Virus record (IMG/VR): IMGVR_UViG_3300020220_000046
Span: 1 to 62,051 of that record
Length of the DNA: 62,051 nucleotides
Origin: a virus
Strand: one strand, 5' to 3'
Part shown: positions 16,004-24,100 of the stretch, in pieces
Layout: each line of letters begins with the position of its first letter
Position numbering within the stretch: position 1 is the stretch's first letter
Position numbers and translations under genes: made by a program
Notes under the pieces: model-generated
Told to the model about the DNA's origin: nothing
Databases searched by the model: none
The model's input: the letters and a program-made list of their open reading frames with translations, nothing else

Positions 16004-16567
16004 TTATGATATTCTTCTATTTCTTAGAATTGGTTCCATTGCTGAAGCGAATGTTGGTTTAAATTTTAGTAACTTATCAAACATCAGCAACGTATCATCT
16101 TCGACTTTTAACATATCTGAATTAACGTACAAACCACTATCTTCGCCAGCAATAATGACAAAATTTATGTCTAAATCGGTAATAGAACCATCGAGTCTGA
16201 TTTCAGATTCGTCTATGGTGATACCGGGGTTTAAATCGGCTAATTGAGATACTTGTTGTCTAAAAGAATCGATGAGTTGGCTTATTGAACTCTTCTCATC
16301 ATCTTTTAATTTCACATCCTCTTGGTCAGTTGAAATTAATTTTATCTCAACGTCATTAACAACCTCAACATTATCAAATTTATCTTCTGAGGATTGTGGT
16401 GATGGTACGTCGTCACCGGGTTCAATAGGCTGTGGCCGCGGTTGTTGTGGTTCTGCTTCCTCTATTAAAAGAGAACTTAATTTTGTTATTTTAGACGCAT
16501 TTATGGTTCTCATTGTATTGAGCATCCCTTTTATCTGGTCATAAGCTGTTTGTTTCTTTGTATTCAT
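16004..16567 (-). CDS. Acidic protein in structural cluster, possibly core or scaffold
   Basis: 187 residues. A helical N-terminus (MNTKKQTAYDQIKGMLNTMR) is followed by a Pro/Gln-rich linker (EPQQPRPQPIEPGDDVPSPQ), a very acidic middle and a compact C-terminal domain (ITDLDINFVIIAGEDSGLYV; LLMFDKLLKFKPTFASAM). Its acidity and position between virion-like genes would suit a scaffold or core protein, but no homology is recognised. Its 5' end overlaps the 3' end of the amidase-fold gene by 29 bases. Confidence 0.5.
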   Translation of the reverse strand: MNTKKQTAYDQIKGMLNTMRTINASKITKLSSLLIEEAEPQQPRPQPIEPGDDVPSPQSSEDKFDNVEVVNDVEIKLISTDQEDVKLKDDEKSSISQLIDSFRQQVSQLADLNPGITIDESEIRLDGSITDLDINFVIIAGEDSGLYVNSDMLKVEDDTLLMFDKLLKFKPTFASAMEPILRNRRIS

Positions 16568-17162
16568 CTTTAAAAAATATTCTAAAATTAAATGAAGGGT
16601 TTATATCTGTATAAATATTTGAAAAATTCGATTTACAGACTATTCCTTCGAATTTTAGAACATTTTCAAGATACCCCTGAGATGGTACAACTTGGAATGG
16701 AATATTACGAGTTTCGCAAAGGTGTTTACATAGGTTAACCACGGAGTCCATTTGACTCTCATTATACTTATCCCAAAAGCAATAGTTCCTCCAAGTTCTT
16801 GCAAATGGTTCAGACCTATGTGGGTCACCTATCCAATTATTCATGAACCCCGTAATCGTGTTCTTACTTAACCAACCAAGGTTCTCAATTGCTATCTTAA
16901 TAAATTGTTTATCGACCTTAGGTTCGTTAAAAGTATTGGAGTAATAATCTGTATCAAAAATCTGATAAATTGTGCCGAGTTTGGTTACAATAAAATGTGG
17001 GACCTCATCATAAGTCCCATTATTTCTGTATCTAATCTTATTCAAAAAATCCTCTGTTCTTCTCCCCGTATCGTATAAAAATATTTGTGTCTTCTTTGAT
17101 TTTCTTTTAGATATGTTTAGATTCTTATTATCTAAACCTTCTACGTTGTGTATTTCCAACAT
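16539..17162 (-). CDS. Amidase_2 (T7-lysozyme/PGRP) fold protein lacking zinc ligands
   Basis: 207 residues. The fold is readable: KTQIFLYDTGRR (first strand), a helix, VPHFIVTKLGTIYQIFD (the Y/PHF-x-V-x-x-x-G-x-IYQ core), IKIAIENLGWL (the IAIEN strand), a helix NESQMDSVVNLCKHLCETRN, and GIVCKSNFSNIYTDINPSFNF (the GIV-H-...-DPG-x-F end). In active amidases the first and last segments give zinc-binding His; here those places are Tyr (FLYDTG) and Lys (VCKSNFS). It is therefore probably not an amidase, but a structural or binding protein that kept the fold. It lies among probable structural genes, not beside a holin. Confidence 0.68.
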   Translation of the reverse strand: MLEIHNVEGLDNKNLNISKRKSKKTQIFLYDTGRRTEDFLNKIRYRNNGTYDEVPHFIVTKLGTIYQIFDTDYYSNTFNEPKVDKQFIKIAIENLGWLSKNTITGFMNNWIGDPHRSEPFARTWRNYCFWDKYNESQMDSVVNLCKHLCETRNIPFQVVPSQGYLENVLKFEGIVCKSNFSNIYTDINPSFNFRIFFKDEYKETNSL

Positions 17163-17338
17163 TTCTTACTATAATTTTCCTCATCGGAGCAACCCTCGGT
17201 GTAGATGTACCTTCGGGTACTTCGTTATTGTCGGATTCCCAATAGATTGGGTCAGACTCAATAGAATCCTCGTTTTCCAAACCATAGTTTTGAGTACTTT
17301 GATTGGGTTGGGACTCTATTTCTAATACTTTTTTTTTT
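17128..17338 (-). other. Candidate -1 frameshift site and 63-codon open -1 extension of the membrane-protein gene
   Basis: The gene ending at 17322 runs into ten consecutive A's on the coding strand (17329-17338), then a TAT TAG stop. Slipping back one base at this run gives a frame open for 63 more codons to TAA at 17128-17130. The peptide looks protein-like: KVLEIESQPNQSTQNYG, then DPIYWESDNNEVPEG and VAPMRKIIVRNVGN, with an Arg-rich end. It continues the Glu/Pro-rich composition of the upstream tail. It overlaps the next gene's start by 35 bases. It could be programmed frameshifting, a real one-base deletion that shortened the gene, or a homopolymer sequencing error. Confidence 0.5.
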
Positions 17339-18602
17339 CTTCCTCTGGAGTCTCCGTTGGAAGTTGTGTTTCTTCTATTTCAGGTGTATCTATTGGGGAA
17401 ATCTCAACTGTTAATGGTTCGGATATTGGGGTTGGTTCCCCAATTATTTCCGGTTGGGGTTCTTCAATAATTGGCGTTGGGGTTAGTTCAGGAATAATAC
17501 CTTTTAATGCCCTATCTAACTCTTCGGTGTAATCAAAACCATATGGTTTTTCTTCATCAACTTCTTCGGTTTGGATTACCTCGGGTTCTACCATTGGAAG
17601 TGGTTCGTCTTGTGTGATTGGTGTTACTTCTTGAATTGTACTTTCAGGTTCCTCAATTACTTCAGGATTTACCCTATCTGTCTCTATAACTTGTATCACC
17701 TCAATTTGGGATGTTGGTGTGTTTTCAGGTATTGATATCTCTGTTGGTGTTTCAATAGTTGGTTCGGGTGATTTAATTTCTATTATTGGTAAACCATCTT
17801 CCTCTTCTTCTACCAAATCAAATTTTCTTTCCCATTCATCCATAAACATTAGTCTGATTTCTTCGTCAGAAAGAGCTGGCGTTATCGGTTCTTGTTTTAA
17901 TTTGTCAAGAATCTCCTTAGATAGTTCTGTCTTTTCTTCAATTTTTTCTTTATGTTGTTCTGCCGCCCTTACAAGATTATCGTTTGGCGTTGGTCTATTA
18001 TTTAAAATTTTTTCAAGAGTTTCTAGGTCCCTATCACTTAATCTAATTCTTGAAACTTCACCAACAATATCTTTTGCTTCGACTACAGGAGTTTCTTCCT
18101 TCTTCTCTTCTTCAATTACGTCATTTATTTTCAACCTATCTTCTTCTGTGAATTTAACTAACAAATGAAGAAACGACAGGGAAATGATTGGTAACATACC
18201 TCCAGCAAAAAAGGCAAGGAAACGTTTGTGTCCGACTAAGTCAGTTGGTTCCACCCCTAAAATTTCAAGAAGTGGAGAAACCAATTCGACCCACGACATA
18301 AATAATGGAGTTGTTATGTCAATATAAGAATAGGAAAAGTATATATTACCAATAAATTGGACCAAAGTAACAATCCCAAATGGAAAGTAAATTTTTCTTC
18401 CCATGTTTGCCGAGATTGCCGCAAGTGCAGATAATGCCGCAATTTCCACACCAATAGAAAGATACACCGCCCATGTTATAGGGTTAGATATACCATACCA
18501 TTTTGTTACGTGGGAAATAGAAACAACCGCAACCGTTATAATCGGAACAACAAACGCCGATATGATAATGGTTTTATAATTCCTATTAATCCAATTCTTC
18601 AT
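17322..18602 (-). CDS. Four-helix membrane protein with long Glu/Pro-rich cytoplasmic tail
   Basis: 426 residues. Four hydrophobic segments are visible in the first 150 residues: IIISAFVVPIITVAVVSI (about 12-29), WAVYLSIGVEIAALSALAAI, IVTLVQFIGNIYFSY and FLAFFAGGMLPIISLSFL. A charged helical region follows (IRLSDRDLETLEKILNN). From about residue 285 the chain is low-complexity Glu/Pro/Thr/Ile (EVIEEPESTIQEVTPITQDE). The end coincides with a ten-A run and a possible -1 extension. It is coupled to the next upstream gene (TAATG). It could be a membrane anchor or lysis-related protein; no family identified. Confidence 0.62.
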   Translation of the reverse strand: MKNWINRNYKTIIISAFVVPIITVAVVSISHVTKWYGISNPITWAVYLSIGVEIAALSALAAISANMGRKIYFPFGIVTLVQFIGNIYFSYSYIDITTPLFMSWVELVSPLLEILGVEPTDLVGHKRFLAFFAGGMLPIISLSFLHLLVKFTEEDRLKINDVIEEEKKEETPVVEAKDIVGEVSRIRLSDRDLETLEKILNNRPTPNDNLVRAAEQHKEKIEEKTELSKEILDKLKQEPITPALSDEEIRLMFMDEWERKFDLVEEEEDGLPIIEIKSPEPTIETPTEISIPENTPTSQIEVIQVIETDRVNPEVIEEPESTIQEVTPITQDEPLPMVEPEVIQTEEVDEEKPYGFDYTEELDRALKGIIPELTPTPIIEEPQPEIIGEPTPISEPLTVEISPIDTPEIEETQLPTETPEEEKKKY

Positions 18603-18886
18603 TAAAACTTAGATTCCAATAAATTTATCTGTTCGTCTATCTCAGTTTGTCTTTGTACATCGAGCATTTTTCTATCAGTTGCCTGAATCATTCTCTTCTC
18701 CGACTTTAACCCTTCAACTTGTAAACGAATATCTAATTGTGTCTTATTATATGTTGACTCCCTAATTGTCTGGACTTCTTTTCTCAATTTGGTAAGTTCT
18801 CTTGAGTCACCGCAACTCTTGAATAGAGTCAATACTGCAATGACAAAGACTATTACAACGAAATTATTTTCAACAAACTTTTTCAT
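18602..18886 (-). CDS. Membrane-anchored coiled-coil protein
   Basis: 94 residues. An N-terminal membrane helix (NNFVVIVFVIAVLTLF), then Cys-Gly-Asp-Ser, then a long charged coiled coil (RELTKLRKEVQTIREST; LKSEKRMIQATDRKML) to the end. The layout is that of a small inner-membrane protein with a periplasmic or cytoplasmic coiled coil, such as an Rz-type spanin subunit or a septation/holin accessory; it is not distinctive. Its stop overlaps the start of the four-helix membrane protein by one base. A TATTTAT element lies 14 bases upstream, at the sigma gene's stop. Confidence 0.6.
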   Translation of the reverse strand: MKKFVENNFVVIVFVIAVLTLFKSCGDSRELTKLRKEVQTIRESTYNKTQLDIRLQVEGLKSEKRMIQATDRKMLDVQRQTEIDEQINLLESKF

Positions 18887-18897
18887 ATTTTTTTAAT

Positions 18898-19707
18898 TTA
18901 TAAATAGTTTAATAATCCATAACTATCGTTTCTTAGTTTTTTCAGGGCCTTGTCACGTAGTTGTCGGATTCGTTCTTTGGTGCACCCAAACTCCTCGCCT
19001 AAGTCCTCTAAATTCATTTCTACACCACTTAATCCATAAGACCTATCGATGATTACCTTTTCCCTATCGTCAAGTATGGACAACATTATGTCCACTCTTT
19101 TTTTGACTTCATCGGGATTGTTAAGAAACGATTCGGGGTCGTCAGCGTCTTTATTAATGATAATATCAATTAACGTATCACCCTCTTCATTTATCTCATC
19201 ACTTAGATTTACGCAATGTGGTAAAATGATTTCAGAACCTTTATCTTCATAGTTGATGAAGAATTGGTCATCGGGTTTTGGTTCGTTCTTTATTTTCTTC
19301 TGATTCTCTTGAATGATGTTTGATGGGAGTCGAATCATTCGGGCATTATCATTTAATGATGACATGATTGACTGCTTCACCCACCATACGGCATACGAAA
19401 TAAATTTATACCCACTTTTAGGGTCAAATCTTTCAGCCGCTTTTATCAGACCAATGTTACCTTCAGAAATCAAATCAAGTATATCCATACCCTGATTTTG
19501 ATATAATTTGGCGACGGAGATTACGAATCGTAAGTTTCCTACCACCAATTCGTCTAATAATTTTTGTTTCTCAAACTTAGACAGGACAACACTTTTAAGT
19601 GATGTGAAGATTTCTTCTTGTCTTTCGTGAGTGATTACTTTGATTTTGCGGATATCCTTAATGTACTTTTGGATTTCCTCTGTGTTGATTAAACTAAATT
19701 TGCTCAT
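18898..19707 (-). CDS. RNA polymerase sigma factor, sigma70 family
   Basis: 269 residues. Region 2 is complete: LVVGNLRFVISVAKLYQNQG, DLISEGNIGLIKAAERFDP, YKFISYAVWWVKQSIMSSL. The short region 3 starts RMIRLPSN. Region 4 ends the protein: LDDREKVIIDRSYG and LEDLGEEFGCTKERIRQLRD with the helix-turn-helix. There is no region 1.1, so it is a short group 2/3-like factor resembling Bacteroidota RpoD. It probably redirects host RNA polymerase to middle or late phage promoters, perhaps those carrying the TATTTAT element. A palindrome sits upstream of its start. Confidence 0.9.
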   Translation of the reverse strand: MSKFSLINTEEIQKYIKDIRKIKVITHERQEEIFTSLKSVVLSKFEKQKLLDELVVGNLRFVISVAKLYQNQGMDILDLISEGNIGLIKAAERFDPKSGYKFISYAVWWVKQSIMSSLNDNARMIRLPSNIIQENQKKIKNEPKPDDQFFINYEDKGSEIILPHCVNLSDEINEEGDTLIDIIINKDADDPESFLNNPDEVKKRVDIMLSILDDREKVIIDRSYGLSGVEMNLEDLGEEFGCTKERIRQLRDKALKKLRNDSYGLLNYL

Positions 19708-19726
19708 GTAAATAGTTGTTCGCTTG

Positions 19727-19738
19727 ACCTTTTAAGGT
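19727..19738. promoter_or_regulatory. Palindrome upstream of sigma factor gene
   Basis: ACCTTTTAAGGT, a 12-base perfect palindrome 20 bases upstream of the sigma ATG. It resembles ACCTATTTAGGT at 5362-5373. A regulatory site is possible. Confidence 0.3.
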
Positions 19739-19750
19739 AACGAAAGTATT

Positions 19751-20215
19751 TTAATTTTCAAAATTATCCAAGAACTTTTTTTCGTCTTCTGTGAGACTTT
19801 CTATGCCACTTTGTTCGATTTTTTCCAATATGACATCCAAATCTAAGCCACTTGTGGTAACTCTGTTTTCTGAAGTAGTTGTTTTTTCATACTCCACACG
19901 TAATGATGTGTGCTCATCAAATGGTTTAAATATGAAATCCTTCATTTGTACAGGTAGGTTAGCACTATAAATGGAGTCCCTTTCAAATAGGAAGTAAAAC
20001 TTCACAACGTCATTTGTCATAACGCTGTGAAGGTTTTCCGATAACTCTTTTCTTTGTAAATCAGATTCAAATATAATAATGATATTTTTATCGTTTTCAA
20101 CGACGTATCTAACCGCCTTGACCGCTCTACAACCACCTATGACCTCCAAACAGAAGTATTCAATGTCTTCGTGGTCTTCAAATGTCCCATAAAGAAACAA
20201 TAAAAATGTCTTCAT
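19751..20215 (-). CDS. Unknown protein with a Bacteroidota-type C-terminal motif
   Basis: 154 residues. The N-terminal two thirds look like a small alpha/beta domain (MKTFLLFLYGTFEDHEDIEY; AVRYVVENDKNIIIIFESD; VMTNDVVKFYFLFERD). The C-terminus, LDVILEKIEQSGIESLTEDE then KKFLDN, matches the short LD-x-ILDKI-x-x-xG-x-xSLT-x-EEK-x-FL motif (DUF6576-like) found at the ends of Bacteroidota rhomboid and other proteins. It is separated by one base from the signal-peptide protein gene. The motif supports the host assignment; function unknown. Confidence 0.6.
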   Translation of the reverse strand: MKTFLLFLYGTFEDHEDIEYFCLEVIGGCRAVKAVRYVVENDKNIIIIFESDLQRKELSENLHSVMTNDVVKFYFLFERDSIYSANLPVQMKDFIFKPFDEHTSLRVEYEKTTTSENRVTTSGLDLDVILEKIEQSGIESLTEDEKKFLDNFEN

Positions 20216-20216
20216 A

Positions 20217-20633
20217 TTATCTAATTAGGGTTAGTACACCTAATCCTAAAATTAATGCGCCGCCAACAAAACTTTTGAACTTACTTTTTACCTTTTCTTT
20301 CTTTAGTTTTAGTTCAACTGACTTTGTATATTTATCAAGTGTACTAAACTTCTCTTCGTGTGCAACGATAATGGTTTTGTAGATTTCTTCCTTCTTTTGC
20401 ATCGTAACAATTACACTATCCTTCAATGAAACTTTTTGTTCCAATTTACCAACCTGTTCATTAACGAGTTTTAATTCTGCTTTCGCGGAGTCTCCTTTAA
20501 TCAAATCCTGTGCAATCTGTCTAAATGTTGAAACCGGTAAACACTTTACAGGTGTTTTATTACTTGTATCTGTTTGCGAAAAAGCTGTCAAGCTCAGGTT
20601 CAGTAAAATTGCTAGCGCGAATAATCTTTTCAT
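20217..20633 (-). CDS. Exported coiled-coil protein with C-terminal hydrophobic segment (spanin-like candidate)
   Basis: 138 residues. A signal peptide (MKRLFALAILLNLSLTAFSQ) with a likely cleavage after AFS is followed by TPVKCLPVSTFRQIAQDLIK, a coiled coil (KAELKLVNEQVGKLEQK) and a final hydrophobic helix (FVGGALILGLGVLTLI). No lipobox is visible. The gene overlaps the preceding membrane/coiled-coil gene by 74 bases in another frame, an arrangement reminiscent of Rz/Rz1 spanin genes. Similar signal-peptide plus coiled-coil plus C-terminal helix proteins are common in Bacteroidota phages, from memory. Role in lysis is an inference. Confidence 0.55.
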   Translation of the reverse strand: MKRLFALAILLNLSLTAFSQTDTSNKTPVKCLPVSTFRQIAQDLIKGDSAKAELKLVNEQVGKLEQKVSLKDSVIVTMQKKEEIYKTIIVAHEEKFSTLDKYTKSVELKLKKEKVKSKFKSFVGGALILGLGVLTLIR

Positions 20634-20964
20634 GGTAAATTTCTTTTACTATTGTTTTTTTTGCGTTTATCTTATCAATGTCTTTATCAACTTCATTGAT
20701 TTCTTCGTTTATTTTGTCAATCTTGTCATCTAAGATTTGTTGAGATTTGTGCACCTCAATAATCAAATTGTTAAGTGAGTCGATATCGGCTTTCGCTTGA
20801 GCCGACATGTTCATTTTTGGAGTAAGTACAAACATAATCCAGTATAAAATGAACAACCCAAATAACCCCATGAGTATGGTTTTATAATGTTGACCAATAA
20901 ACAACACAGAAGTTTCAAGGTTCTTTTTTGCGTTTTTGGACGCGGTTTTTACCTTTTGATTCAT
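20560..20964 (-). CDS. Inner-membrane coiled-coil protein (Rz-like candidate)
   Basis: 134 residues. A basic N-terminus (MNQKVKTASKNAKKNLE), one membrane helix around residues 30-50 (TILMGLFGLFILYWIMFVL), then a long coiled coil (ADIDSLNNLIIEVHKSQQIL; EINEVDKDIDKINAKKTI) and a short end FFANRYK. The N-in, coiled-coil-out topology is that of inner-membrane spanins. Its last 74 bases overlap the start of the signal-peptide protein gene. The leader carries a TATTTAT element and a TATAGT/ACTATA hairpin touching the ATG. Confidence 0.55.
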   Translation of the reverse strand: MNQKVKTASKNAKKNLETSVLFIGQHYKTILMGLFGLFILYWIMFVLTPKMNMSAQAKADIDSLNNLIIEVHKSQQILDDKIDKINEEINEVDKDIDKINAKKTIVKEIYHEKIIRASNFTEPELDSFFANRYK

Positions 20965-21016
20965 ATAGTTATTTTACTATAAATATGATAAACATGGTTT
21001 ATTTTACCTCATAACC

Positions 21017-21709
21017 CTATTTCTTCTTCTTGATAATTTCATCAATGATACCGTAGGACAGTGCGTCCTCCGAGGATAACCAAAGGTCTCTGGAAGCATC
21101 ACTTTTAACTTGTTCAGAGGACTTATTACAATATGAACCGAGTAATTCGAATAGTGTTTCGTTTAACTTTTTCCATTCTACCATATCAATCTCCGCATCT
21201 TGAATGTTGCCTCTGAATCCACCAGAAGATTGGTGTAACATTGTTCGAGAAAATCTAAGAGAACATCTTTTCCCCTTAGTTCCCGCACCCAATAGGATTG
21301 AACCCATAGATGCTGCAATTCCTGTGTTAATAGTACGGATGTCTGAAATAACATATTCCATTACGTCCACCATTGAAAGTCCGGATTTTACGGAACCACC
21401 GAGAGAATCGATGTGCATTGTGATATCATTACCATCCAAGCTATCCAAAAACATAAGTTGAGCTTGAACCACTGTTGACATTGAGTCGTTAATCTCTCCT
21501 GCCACCCAAATAATTCTTTCCATCATCAAACGTGAGAATACATCCATCACAGTAACATTCATACTTCTTTCTTCAAGAATGTATGGGGTCATACTACTCT
21601 CTATTCGTTGATTATGGTAGTGTAGGTTGAGTCCACTAATCCCTTTATCCTTTGCGTACAATTTGAAATCTTGATAATCTTTTGATGTCATATCTTTTAT
21701 GTTTATCAT
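21017..21709 (-). CDS. clpP: ClpP-family serine protease
   Basis: 230 residues from ATG at 21709 (the longer frame would need TTG). Family features in order: RIIWVAGEINDSMSTVVQAQ, MHIDSLGGSVKSGLSM (oxyanion GGS), GIAASMGSILLGAG with catalytic Ser134, MLHQSSGG with catalytic His159, and RDLWLSSEDALSYGIIDEI with the Asp. It is full length for ClpP, so it may form the double-heptamer chamber with host ClpX/ClpA or act as a head maturation protease. It is not beside capsid genes in this window, and no ClpX is seen; the BCS1-like ATPase at 8.8 kb is remote. Confidence 0.85.
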   Translation of the reverse strand: MINIKDMTSKDYQDFKLYAKDKGISGLNLHYHNQRIESSMTPYILEERSMNVTVMDVFSRLMMERIIWVAGEINDSMSTVVQAQLMFLDSLDGNDITMHIDSLGGSVKSGLSMVDVMEYVISDIRTINTGIAASMGSILLGAGTKGKRCSLRFSRTMLHQSSGGFRGNIQDAEIDMVEWKKLNETLFELLGSYCNKSSEQVKSDASRDLWLSSEDALSYGIIDEIIKKKK

Positions 21710-21749
21710 ATTAACAAATATAACCAAATTGTTCCAAAAAACAAAATGG

Positions 21750-24092
21750 TTAGGAAATTCCCTTGGTTATAAAGTCGACAGATGAAACGTTGTCTTCTTT
21801 CTTAACCATAATAATGTTATCTGACCAGTTACGGATTAAAGAATTGTGTGAGATTACAAAAATATGGTCGAAATAAATTTTTATTTTCTTAAAGAGTTCC
21901 CCAACCATTTCTAAGTTCTCGTCGGCAATCTTACCAAATACTTCGTCCATAACCACTATATTTGGTTTAGGCAATGAAGAGATTTTGGTTAACACACTTC
22001 TAAGTGCTAGTGACGATATTGTTCTTTCATACCCCGAACCCGAAGCAAGTGGTTTTACTACTCTTGTTCCCGAATCAATCATAATAAACTCAACCTCATT
22101 CTTATCGTTCACATTTAATTCTAAAATGAAATGACAACTATCAACTAATAATCTGTATAACTCTTGATTTATAAGTGGTACCATGTTTTTCAAAATAACT
22201 TTAGAGATACCGTTCTTTCCAAAGATGGTCAAGTATATTTTGAAAATGGATTGGGTTTCGTTCTCTACTTTAATTTTCTTTATTAAGTCCTGATTTATTT
22301 TTATTTTTTCGTTCAGGAGATTAATATTATTTCGTAACCTTTCTATTGTACTATTATTAACTCTGATGTTTGCATTAGCAGTTTCGATTTGAGTTCTCAA
22401 CGCAATAAGTTCAGCATCGATTTTTATATTTTCATCTAATTTCTGCTTATTGCGGTCATAGTTACTGAGTTTGACTTGTAGTTTATCAATTTCATTTTGT
22501 TTCTGTTCCGACTCCAATTCATATTTTGCTTTTCTTAACTTGTTCTTTTCGTAATCGTCGTATTCTTTTTTAAGAATTGAAAATTGTCTTTCTTTTTCTG
22601 TAACCTCTGCTAACTTTTTTTCATTCTCTATCTTAATTTTTTTAAGTTTCTCAATCCCTTCCTTAATCTTATTGATTTCCTCTGTATGGTCAACTTGGTC
22701 TAATGCTCTGTTACATGTTGGACAAATGGAACCCTTTTCTAATTGTTCAACTAAGTTTTCCTGTCTCTTTATTGTATCATTATTAACCCTAACCTCAACA
22801 ATTACTCCGTTAACTTCGGAGTTTATTTTGTCATGTTCGTCTTCAAGATAATATTGTGATGGTTCTTTAACCTCTACCAATTTAGCATTATCTAAAGAAA
22901 GGTTCTTAGATTTAGTTAAATCATTAATATCCCTATTTATTTGGTCGGGATTTGTTTTAATCAGTTCTTGGTCAATGTCGTTGTTTCTTCTTCTTAATGC
23001 GTCTTCCTTTTTTAATTCAAGCGTACCAAGTGTTTTCTCATTCTCCCACAATTCATTCTGTTGTTTCTTTATTTCATCATCAGATGTTACAATTTGTTGG
23101 TGGAAATCTTCAATGTCAGACTCAAGCTGAATTATATTGTGTTGATTAGATATTAATTTCTTACTCCACTCGGATTGAATATTTTTACAAATTTCTTCCT
23201 TTTCTTTTAGGTTTTCCAACCCTAAGAACTTTGTTAGAATCTGACCTCTCTCTGTTGGTTTTGATTCAATTAGTTGTTCTAAATTATAACTAGTGGTAAG
23301 AATAGTAGATAAAAAATCTTCTTCAGTTCCAATTGCAGATTTAATAAAAGCTTCGGTTTCTTTTCTTTGTTCACCATTTAAGTTATGTGAATTACCATCC
23401 GAATCTATCTTATAAAACTCTAATGGATTTGTATATGTGTATTCACCACTTCTTCCCTTTTTTCTCTCCGCGTTTCTTTCAATAATATACTCTTCGTTAT
23501 CTATGGTCATATAACCTTTAACAAAGACATTATCAATATTGGTGAATCTATTAAAAACTTCAGAAATGGTTTTTGTTTTAGTTGTCTTATTAAAAAATAA
23601 GAACATCAATAGGTCAACGGTTGCGGTAGATTTACCACCAAAGTTTTTAGGTGTTGATTCAACTACAGTGATACCGGGTAAATCGGTAAAATCAATTGAA
23701 TTGTCTTGAGCATATGAAAGAAAGTTTGAGAATTCTACTTTTTTTATATACCACTTGTTATACTTTACCTTGGTTCCTGACCTTTGAACTAAAATTTCAT
23801 TTACTTTATTATCCAATCTATCAATAGACCCCCATTTGGTATCAATCTGATTTTCCTTAATAAAATCTTTTATCAAACTTTTCTGATATTCCAAATCGGA
23901 TATGTTATCAGAAATGTCCAATGACTTCAACCTAGTTTGTTCCGTATTGGATACAACTTTTGTTACTATTTGAACATACTTTGTGTTAAATTTCTTTTGG
24001 AAATATGTTTTTACACGACTTATTTTTTCAGCGGTGAAATTCTCTGGGGTGTCCTGCCAAGTCACCTTTATGTAAGGATTAATATAAGACAT
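21750..24092 (-). CDS. 46: Rad50/SbcC-like recombination nuclease ATPase subunit (gp46-like)
   Basis: 780 residues. Walker A is ESTPKNFGGKST (about 145-156), preceded by FSNFLSYAQDNSIDFTD. Two long coiled-coil arms flank a zinc hook CPTC near residue 457. The signature ASGSGYERTISSLALRS and Walker B IVVMDEVFGKI are near the C-terminus, with a closing HNSLIRNW. Together with the gp47-like nuclease at 25572-26375 it would resect DNA ends for recombination-dependent replication. An N-terminal extension of about 115 residues precedes the ATPase domain, which usually starts near residue 1. Confidence 0.88.
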   Translation of the reverse strand: MSYINPYIKVTWQDTPENFTAEKISRVKTYFQKKFNTKYVQIVTKVVSNTEQTRLKSLDISDNISDLEYQKSLIKDFIKENQIDTKWGSIDRLDNKVNEILVQRSGTKVKYNKWYIKKVEFSNFLSYAQDNSIDFTDLPGITVVESTPKNFGGKSTATVDLLMFLFFNKTTKTKTISEVFNRFTNIDNVFVKGYMTIDNEEYIIERNAERKKGRSGEYTYTNPLEFYKIDSDGNSHNLNGEQRKETEAFIKSAIGTEEDFLSTILTTSYNLEQLIESKPTERGQILTKFLGLENLKEKEEICKNIQSEWSKKLISNQHNIIQLESDIEDFHQQIVTSDDEIKKQQNELWENEKTLGTLELKKEDALRRRNNDIDQELIKTNPDQINRDINDLTKSKNLSLDNAKLVEVKEPSQYYLEDEHDKINSEVNGVIVEVRVNNDTIKRQENLVEQLEKGSICPTCNRALDQVDHTEEINKIKEGIEKLKKIKIENEKKLAEVTEKERQFSILKKEYDDYEKNKLRKAKYELESEQKQNEIDKLQVKLSNYDRNKQKLDENIKIDAELIALRTQIETANANIRVNNSTIERLRNNINLLNEKIKINQDLIKKIKVENETQSIFKIYLTIFGKNGISKVILKNMVPLINQELYRLLVDSCHFILELNVNDKNEVEFIMIDSGTRVVKPLASGSGYERTISSLALRSVLTKISSLPKPNIVVMDEVFGKIADENLEMVGELFKKIKIYFDHIFVISHNSLIRNWSDNIIMVKKEDNVSSVDFITKGIS

Positions 24093-24100
24093 CTACTTTT

